Shown one piece after another: positions 59,094 through 64,000 of a DNA stretch of 64,000 nt. Position numbers and translations under genes: made by a program. The stretch's first letter is position 1. The number at the start of each line of letters is the position of its first letter. The notes beneath the pieces are model-generated. The model ran no database searches. It was not told the DNA's origin and saw only the letters and a program-made list of their open reading frames with translations. This stretch comes from Bradyrhizobium sp. CSS354 (GTDB lineage: Bacteria > Pseudomonadota > Alphaproteobacteria > Rhizobiales > Xanthobacteraceae), in contig NZ_JAACFU010000013.1 in NCBI RefSeq assembly GCF_029051725.1, positions 116,982 to 180,981 on the forward strand, read 5' to 3'.

Positions 59094-62000
59094 TCAGGTT
59101 TCCGAAAAGTAGCTCTGCAGGGTCCGAACCTCAAGGTCCCCGCCCAGATAGGCGCGGATGCCCTGCGCGGCCGCCACGGCCCCGGAAAGAGTGGTGTAAT
59201 ACGGCACTTTATGCAAGAGGGCCGCGCGCCGCAGAGAACGGCTGTCGGCGAGCGCCTGCGGGCCTTCGGTGGTGTTGAAGACGAGCTGGACGTCGCCATT
59301 GGTGATGGCGTCGACGATGTGCGGCCGGCCCTCCAGCACCTTGTTCACCTTCTCGGTCGGGATGCCCTGGTCGGTCAGGAAGCGGGCCGTGCCGGATGTC
59401 GCCAGCACCTTGAAGCCGAGCGAATGCAGCTCGCGAACGGCCTCGGTGATGCGCGTCTTGTCGCTCTCGCGAACCGAGACGAACACCGTGCCCTTGCGCG
59501 GCACCCGCGTGCCGCCGCCGAGCTGGCTCTTGGCGAACGCCACCGCGAAGGAGCGGTCGATGCCCATGACCTCGCCGGTCGAGCGCATCTCGGGCCCGAG
59601 CACGGTATCGACGCCGGGGAAACGGGCGAACGGAAACACCGATTCCTTTACGCCGACATGATCGAGGTTCGCCTTCTTCAGCTTGAAATCGGCAAGCTTC
59701 TCGCCGGCCATGATGCGCGCCGCGATCTTCGCAACGGGCGTGCCGACCACCTTGGCGACGAAGGGCACCGTACGCGAGGCGCGCGGATTAACTTCGAGCA
59801 CGTAGATCTCGCCGTCCTTGATGGCGTATTGCACATTCATCAGGCCGACGACGTCGAGGCCGAGCGCCAGCTCGCGGGTCTGCCGCTCCAGCTCCTCGAT
59901 CATCTTGTCGTCCAGCGAGTGCGGCGGCAGCGAGCAGGCGCTGTCGCCGGAATGGATGCCGGCTTCCTCGATGTGCTCCATGATGCCGACGATGAAGGTG
60001 TCCTTGCCGTCGCAGAGGCAGTCGACGTCGATCTCGGTCGCGTCGGACAAATAGCGGTCGAACAGCAGCGGGTTCTTGCCGAGCACGGTGTTGATCTGGC
60101 CGGTCTTGTCGTTCGGGTAGCGCGCCTTGACGTCTCCCGGCACCAGCTCCGGCAGCGTGCCGAGCAGGTAATCGCTGAGCTGGTTCTCCTCGCGGATGAT
60201 TTGCATCGCGCGGCCGCCGAGCACGTAGGACGGGCGCACCACCAGCGGCAAGCCGAGATCGGTTGCGACCAGGCGCGCTTGCTCGACCGAATAGGCGATG
60301 CCGTTCTTGGGCTGCTTCAGCCGCAGCTTGTCGAGCACCCGCTTGAAGCGGTCGCGGTCTTCCGCAAGGTCGATGGCATCGGGCGAGGTGCCGAGGATCG
60401 GCACTTCGGCGGCTTCCAGCGCACGCGCGAGCTTGAGCGGGGTCTGACCGCCGAACTGCACGATCACGCCGTGCAGCGTGCCGTTCGTGCGTTCCTTCGC
60501 GATGATCTCCAGCACGTCCTCGGCGGTGAGCGGCTCGAAATAGAGCCGGTCCGCAGTGTCGTAGTCGGTCGAAACCGTCTCCGGGTTGCAGTTGACCATG
60601 ATGGATTCGTAGCCGGCGTCGTGCAGCGCGAAGCAGGCGTGGCAGCAGCAATAGTCGAATTCGATGCCCTGGCCGATGCGGTTGGGTCCGCCGCCGAGGA
60701 TGATGACCTTCTTCTTGTCGGACGGCGAGCTCTCGTCCGCAGGCGCGCCCGCGAACGGTGCCTCATAGGTCGAGTACATGTAGGCGGTGGGCGAGGCGAA
60801 CTCGGCCGCGCAGGTGTCGATGCGCTTGTAGACCGGGCGAACGCCGAGCGCGTGGCGCTTCGCCGTGACCTCCGCCTCCGTCGTCTCCGCGATCACCGCG
60901 AGCCGGGCGTCGGAGAAGCCCATGGCCTTGAGCGTGCGCATGCCGAAGGCGTTACCCGGCAGGCCGTTCTTGCGGACCTTCGCTTCCATGTCGACGATGC
61001 CGCGCATCTCGCTGAGGAACCACGGATCGATCTTGCAGGAATTGAAGATCTCCTCGTCCGACCAGCCGAGCCGCATCGCCTGCGCGACCTGGAGCAGCCG
61101 GTTCGGCGTCGGCGTGCCCAGCGCGGCGCGGATCGCATTCTTGTCGTCGTCGCGGCCGAGACCTTCGATCTCGATCTCGTCGAGGCCGGTGAGGCCGGTC
61201 TCGAGTCCGCGCAAGGCCTTCTGAAGGCTTTCCTGGAAGGTGCGGCCGATCGCCATGACTTCGCCGACCGACTTCATCGACGTGGTCAGCGTGGTGGAGG
61301 CGCCGGGGAATTTCTCGAAGGCGAAACGCGGCACCTTGGTGACGACATAGTCGATCGTCGGCTCGAACGAGGCCGGCGTGGCGCCGCCGGTGATGTCGTT
61401 GGCGATTTCGTCGAGCGTGTAGCCGACCGCAAGCTTGGCGGCGACCTTTGCGATCGGAAATCCGGTGGCTTTCGAAGCCAGGGCGGAGGAACGCGACACG
61501 CGCGGATTCATCTCGATGACGACCATGCGGCCGTCTTCGGGATTGACGCCGAATTGCACGTTGGAGCCGCCGGTCTCGACGCCGATCTCGCGCAGCACCG
61601 CCAGCGAGGCGTCGCGCATGATCTGGTATTCCTTGTCGGTCAGCGTCAGCGCCGGCGCCACCGTGATGGAATCGCCGGTGTGCACGCCCATCGGATCGAG
61701 GTTCTCGATCGAGCAGACGATGATGCAATTGTCTTTCTTGTCGCGCACCACCTCCATCTCGTACTCTTTCCAGCCGAGCACGGATTCTTCGATCAGCACT
61801 TCGTTGGTGGGAGACGCATCCAGGCCGCGCTCGATGATGTCGAGGAACTCTTCCTTGTTGTAGGCAATGCCGCCACCGGTGCCGCCCATGGTGAAGGAGG
61901 GGCGGATGATCGCGGGCAGGCCGATCTCGGACAGCGCCATCAGCGCCTGGCCGAGCGCATACTCCTGGTAACGCTTGCGACGGTCGCTCTCGCCGAGCGT

Positions 62001-62558
62001 CCACTGCCGCTCGAGCTCTGCGAGCTCCGCGCCAGAGGCCTTTGCGCGTTCGGCCTGGTACTTGTCGCGAAAGGACTTCTTCAGGGCGGAGGCGTTGGCG
62101 AGCCGCGACTTCGGCGTCTCGAGCCCGATCTTGGTCATGGCCTCGCGGAACAGCTGTCGGTCTTCGGCCTTGTCGATCGCGTCCGCGGTGGCGCCGATCA
62201 TCTCGACGTCGAACTTTTCGAGCGTGCCTTGCTGGCGCAGCGACAGCGCGCAGTTCAGCGCGGTCTGTCCGCCCATGGTCGGCAGCAGCGCGAAGCCGCC
62301 GGGAATGACGTGGCGTTCCTTCTCGATGATTTTCGCGACGATCTCGGGCGTGATCGGCTCGATATAAGTCGCATCGGCCAATTCCGGGTCGGTCATGATG
62401 GTGGCCGGATTGGAATTGACGAGGACGATGCGATAGCCCTCTTCCTTCAGCGTCTTCACCGCCTGGGTGCCCGAATAGTCGAACTCGCAGGCCTGGCCGA
62501 TCACGATGGGACCGGCGCCGATGATCAGGATGGTGGTGATGTCTGTACGTTTGGGCAT
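59094..62558 (-). CDS. carB: Carbamoyl-phosphate synthase large subunit
   Basis: A 1154-residue subunit with two ATP-grasp halves: MPKRTDITTILIIGAGPIVIGQACEFDYSGTQAVKTLKEEGYR and SDKKKVIILGGGPNRIGQGIEFDYCCCHACFAL. The C-terminus is an MGS-like regulatory domain (TDQGIPTEKVNKVLEGRPH). It makes carbamoyl phosphate for arginine and pyrimidine synthesis with the small subunit, which is not in this window. ATG 62558 matches the family; an upstream terminator lies only 28 bases before it. An antisense open frame along the gene is an artefact of GC-rich codons. Confidence 0.96.
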   Translation of the reverse strand: MPKRTDITTILIIGAGPIVIGQACEFDYSGTQAVKTLKEEGYRIVLVNSNPATIMTDPELADATYIEPITPEIVAKIIEKERHVIPGGFALLPTMGGQTALNCALSLRQQGTLEKFDVEMIGATADAIDKAEDRQLFREAMTKIGLETPKSRLANASALKKSFRDKYQAERAKASGAELAELERQWTLGESDRRKRYQEYALGQALMALSEIGLPAIIRPSFTMGGTGGGIAYNKEEFLDIIERGLDASPTNEVLIEESVLGWKEYEMEVVRDKKDNCIIVCSIENLDPMGVHTGDSITVAPALTLTDKEYQIMRDASLAVLREIGVETGGSNVQFGVNPEDGRMVVIEMNPRVSRSSALASKATGFPIAKVAAKLAVGYTLDEIANDITGGATPASFEPTIDYVVTKVPRFAFEKFPGASTTLTTSMKSVGEVMAIGRTFQESLQKALRGLETGLTGLDEIEIEGLGRDDDKNAIRAALGTPTPNRLLQVAQAMRLGWSDEEIFNSCKIDPWFLSEMRGIVDMEAKVRKNGLPGNAFGMRTLKAMGFSDARLAVIAETTEAEVTAKRHALGVRPVYKRIDTCAAEFASPTAYMYSTYEAPFAGAPADESSPSDKKKVIILGGGPNRIGQGIEFDYCCCHACFALHDAGYESIMVNCNPETVSTDYDTADRLYFEPLTAEDVLEIIAKERTNGTLHGVIVQFGGQTPLKLARALEAAEVPILGTSPDAIDLAEDRDRFKRVLDKLRLKQPKNGIAYSVEQARLVATDLGLPLVVRPSYVLGGRAMQIIREENQLSDYLLGTLPELVPGDVKARYPNDKTGQINTVLGKNPLLFDRYLSDATEIDVDCLCDGKDTFIVGIMEHIEEAGIHSGDSACSLPPHSLDDKMIEELERQTRELALGLDVVGLMNVQYAIKDGEIYVLEVNPRASRTVPFVAKVVGTPVAKIAARIMAGEKLADFKLKKANLDHVGVKESVFPFARFPGVDTVLGPEMRSTGEVMGIDRSFAVAFAKSQLGGGTRVPRKGTVFVSVRESDKTRITEAVRELHSLGFKVLATSGTARFLTDQGIPTEKVNKVLEGRPHIVDAITNGDVQLVFNTTEGPQALADSRSLRRAALLHKVPYYTTLSGAVAAAQGIRAYLGGDLEVRTLQSYFSET

Positions 62559-62586
62559 CAACTCTCGCCGAAGTGGAATTTGGGCA

Positions 62587-62619
62587 CAAAAAAAGGGCGC
62601 GCCTGCTGCGCGTCCCTTT
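62587..62619 (-). terminator. Terminator hairpin 28 bases before carB
   Basis: On the minus strand AAAGGGACGCGC-AGCAG-GCGCGCCCTTTTTTTT, one bulge in the stem and eight Ts. It separates the MFS gene from carB, but the space to the carB start is too short for a normal promoter and leader, so carB transcripts must pass it. Confidence 0.8.
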
Positions 62620-62670
62620 GGCCGAGAGCGCGGTGGTCCCCCCTCGCGCGCGGGGTGGGTCTTAGACCAG

Positions 62671-62696
62671 TTTTCGGGGCGGCGAAACCCCGAAAA
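62671..62696. other. Inverted repeat after the MFS gene
   Basis: TTTTCGGGG (62671-62679) and CCCCGAAAA (62688-62696) with an 8-base loop; 8 bases after the MFS stop. It forms a stable hairpin and could be part of the carB leader. Confidence 0.6.
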
Positions 62697-62703
62697 ACGC
62701 CCA

Positions 62704-63873
62704 TCAACCGGCAATTTTGACCGGTTTTGGCCGGGCCTGCCAGCCCCGGGCGAGATGCACCAGAACAGCCGCCGAAACGCTCAGTCCGCCGACCCAGCCG
62801 AGATCGGCCGGGCTCCACGCCGCAAGCACGGCGCCACCCAGGGCACCGCCGATCGCAAATCCGAGATACATGGCCGAGGCGTTGAGCGAGAGCGCGATCA
62901 TCGAGGCCTGCGGCTCGATCCGGATGATGCTGGCGACCTGGGCCGGGTAGAACGCCCAGCCCGAGATGCCCCACAGGAAGATCGCGCCCAGCACCGCATA
63001 ATGCGCCTGTCCCGGCATCAGCTTCAGGACCAACGAATGCAGGATCAGCGCGCTGGCCATGCCGGCAAGCCCGAGACCTGCTGTGGCGAGCGTGCCGAGC
63101 CGGTCGGCCAGGACGCCGCCGAGCATGTTGCCGATCGCAGCGGCGCCGCCGAACACCAGCAGCGCGAGGCTGATCTGCGACGCATCGAATCCAAGGCCGC
63201 GCAGCGGGATCGCGAAATAGGTGAACACTGTGAAGCCGCCGAGCGCCCATAGGATCGTGATCAGAAGCGCGGTCAGGACATTGCGGTGACGCGCCACTGC
63301 CAGCCGATCGCCGAGCGAAGCCGTGTTGCGGGGCAGGCCGCGGGGCAGGCCGAGCAGGAGGCCGGCGAGCGCAACGGCGCCGATCAGGGCGACCATGGCA
63401 AAGGTCGCGCGCCAGCCGAGCAGGCTGCCGACGAGGTTGCCGAGCGGAACGCCGATGACGGTCGCAACCGTGAGGCCGGAGGTAACCAGCGCCACCGCGC
63501 GGCCGCGTCGTTCCGGCGCCGCGACGGCCACGGATACGGCCAGCGCGGTCGGCATGCACAGGCCGGAGCCCAGCGCCATCAGCATGCGCGAGGCCAGCAG
63601 CAGGGCGTAGTTGGACGCCACCATCGCCGCGAGGTTTCCGGCGATGAAGGTCGATAGCGCCAGGGCCAGCACGGTGCGGCGGTCGATATTGTTCAGCGTC
63701 ACCGCCAGGATCGGCGAGCCGACCGCATAGGTGAGGGCGTAGGCCGTGACCAACTGCCCGGCGGCGGGGACGGAAATCGCCAGGTCGGTGGCGATCGACG
63801 GCAAAAGCCCTGCAATGACAAAGCCTTCCGTGCCGATCGCAAAGGCCGCCAAGGCCAACCAGAATACGCTCAT
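62704..63873 (-). CDS. MFS transporter, DHA1 family
   Basis: A 389-residue protein with 12 predicted membrane helices. It has AAFAIGTEGFVIAGLLPSIATDLAISVPAAGQLVTAYALTYAVGSP (the DHA1 first helix pair) and RRGRAVALVTSGLTVATVIGVPLGNLVGSLLGWR, the drug-antiporter motif C region (GxxxGPxxG-like G-x-x-x-G-V-P-L-G). A drug or metabolite exporter is expected. ATG 63873 is chosen; the upstream TTG at 63894 falls inside the operator. Confidence 0.9.
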   Translation of the reverse strand: MSVFWLALAAFAIGTEGFVIAGLLPSIATDLAISVPAAGQLVTAYALTYAVGSPILAVTLNNIDRRTVLALALSTFIAGNLAAMVASNYALLLASRMLMALGSGLCMPTALAVSVAVAAPERRGRAVALVTSGLTVATVIGVPLGNLVGSLLGWRATFAMVALIGAVALAGLLLGLPRGLPRNTASLGDRLAVARHRNVLTALLITILWALGGFTVFTYFAIPLRGLGFDASQISLALLVFGGAAAIGNMLGGVLADRLGTLATAGLGLAGMASALILHSLVLKLMPGQAHYAVLGAIFLWGISGWAFYPAQVASIIRIEPQASMIALSLNASAMYLGFAIGGALGGAVLAAWSPADLGWVGGLSVSAAVLVHLARGWQARPKPVKIAG

Positions 63874-63888
63874 CCGAGGATTCCCTAT

Positions 63889-63906
63889 GTTCAATGTTTA
63901 TTGAAC
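63889..63906. promoter_or_regulatory. Operator 1, GTTCAA-N6-TTGAAC
   Basis: GTTCAATGTTTATTGAAC: perfect inverted repeat with 7-bp arms, 16 bases before the MFS start and overlapping its ribosome region. An identical half-site pair with the same 6-base spacer is at 63935-63952. Confidence 0.7.
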
Positions 63907-63934
63907 TATCGATGGGACGGTCAGGAGTCAATTG

Positions 63935-63952
63935 GTTCAAGAACTATTGAAC
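63935..63952. promoter_or_regulatory. Operator 2, GTTCAA-N6-TTGAAC
   Basis: GTTCAAGAACTATTGAAC: same half sites and spacer as operator 1, 46 bases away and 29 bases before the divergent start at 63982. Two sites covering both divergent starts are typical for a regulator controlling itself and an adjacent transporter. Confidence 0.7.
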
Positions 63953-63981
63953 ATCGAAGCCATTTCGCTATGGTCTCCGAC

Positions 63982-64000
63982 ATGAGCCGCACCCCACCCC
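63982..64000 (+). CDS. Start of a divergent gene, cut by the window end
   Basis: ATGAGCCGCACCCCACCCC (MSRTPP..) begins 30 bases from operator 2 and is cut at the window end. Its position divergent from the MFS gene with paired operators between them suggests a transcriptional regulator (HxlR, MarR or TetR type), but only six codons are visible. Confidence 0.35.

Noticed and set aside
59211..62720. Antisense open frame of over 1100 codons along carB
   Set aside because: It mirrors the carB codons on the other strand. The amino-acid composition is Arg/Asp/His-rich, no start with a ribosome site exists, and carB itself is unmistakable.
1..64000. CRISPR array
   Set aside because: No set of identical direct repeats with regular unique spacers is present. 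The repeats found are dispersed palindromes in intergenic DNA.

Overview
The window looks like chromosome of an alphaproteobacterium of the Bradyrhizobium type. The evidence is high GC, a serC-serA pair behind a two-hairpin leader, a tRNA-His with an A discriminator and no visible G-1, a phasin, Omp25/31-like porins, DUF992, DUF1800/DUF1501 and Cys-rich CWC proteins, and several families of short GC-rich interspersed repeats. The genus is an inference from gene content, not a database result. Most of the window is ordinary housekeeping and metabolic sequence with short intergenic gaps.

Layout. 0-10 kb: TauE/SafE exporter plus small partner, a Tat metallo-beta-lactamase-fold protein with a SCO copper chaperone, a GST, a CWC protein, the secreted DUF1800/DUF1501 pair, an IsdG-type haem monooxygenase, an aldo/keto reductase, a GNAT and a PAS membrane protein. 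10-20 kb: two tiny membrane proteins, a GST, an aspartate aminotransferase, DUF992, an EF-G paralogue without the catalytic histidine, an XRE regulator next to a SulP transporter, and aroE. 20-33 kb: two secreted paralogues (the second with a scrambled signal peptide), lldD, glmM, two MFS/porin regions, GST, GNAT, serC-serA and a thiolase. 33-44 kb: a BASS-like transporter behind a run of four small membrane ORFs, divergent from a BTAD-TolB-TPR regulator; a MAPEG protein; a relic of a second thiolase; an AI-2E-type permease; a giant PAS histidine kinase with a damaged ATP-binding G2 box; and a phasin.

44.5-47.2 kb is the main anomaly. Directly after tRNA-His lie two genes with lower GC and different codon use: an HNH nuclease fused to a DGQH-motif (DndB/ParB-like) domain, then an Mrr-like nuclease. 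No integrase is visible. This is the best candidate for an undescribed defence-type module.

47-64 kb: tenA, an NTF2-like protein, a 24-residue membrane protein, an AEC permease, a CoA-transferase/CoA-ester lyase operon, a Cys-rich secreted protein, an orphan ParA behind a perfect 18-bp palindrome, two 48-residue membrane proteins, a DapA-like aldolase with a promoter-terminator leader, trxB-lysR divergent from an Lrp regulator, greA, carB (terminator immediately 5' of its start), and an MFS exporter with twin operators facing a regulator cut by the window end.

Genes that appear to work together: serC with serA (serine synthesis); the CaiB-type transferase with the CitE-like lyase (acyl-CoA turnover); DUF1800 with DUF1501; SCO with the metallo-hydrolase; and the two nuclease genes beside the tRNA.
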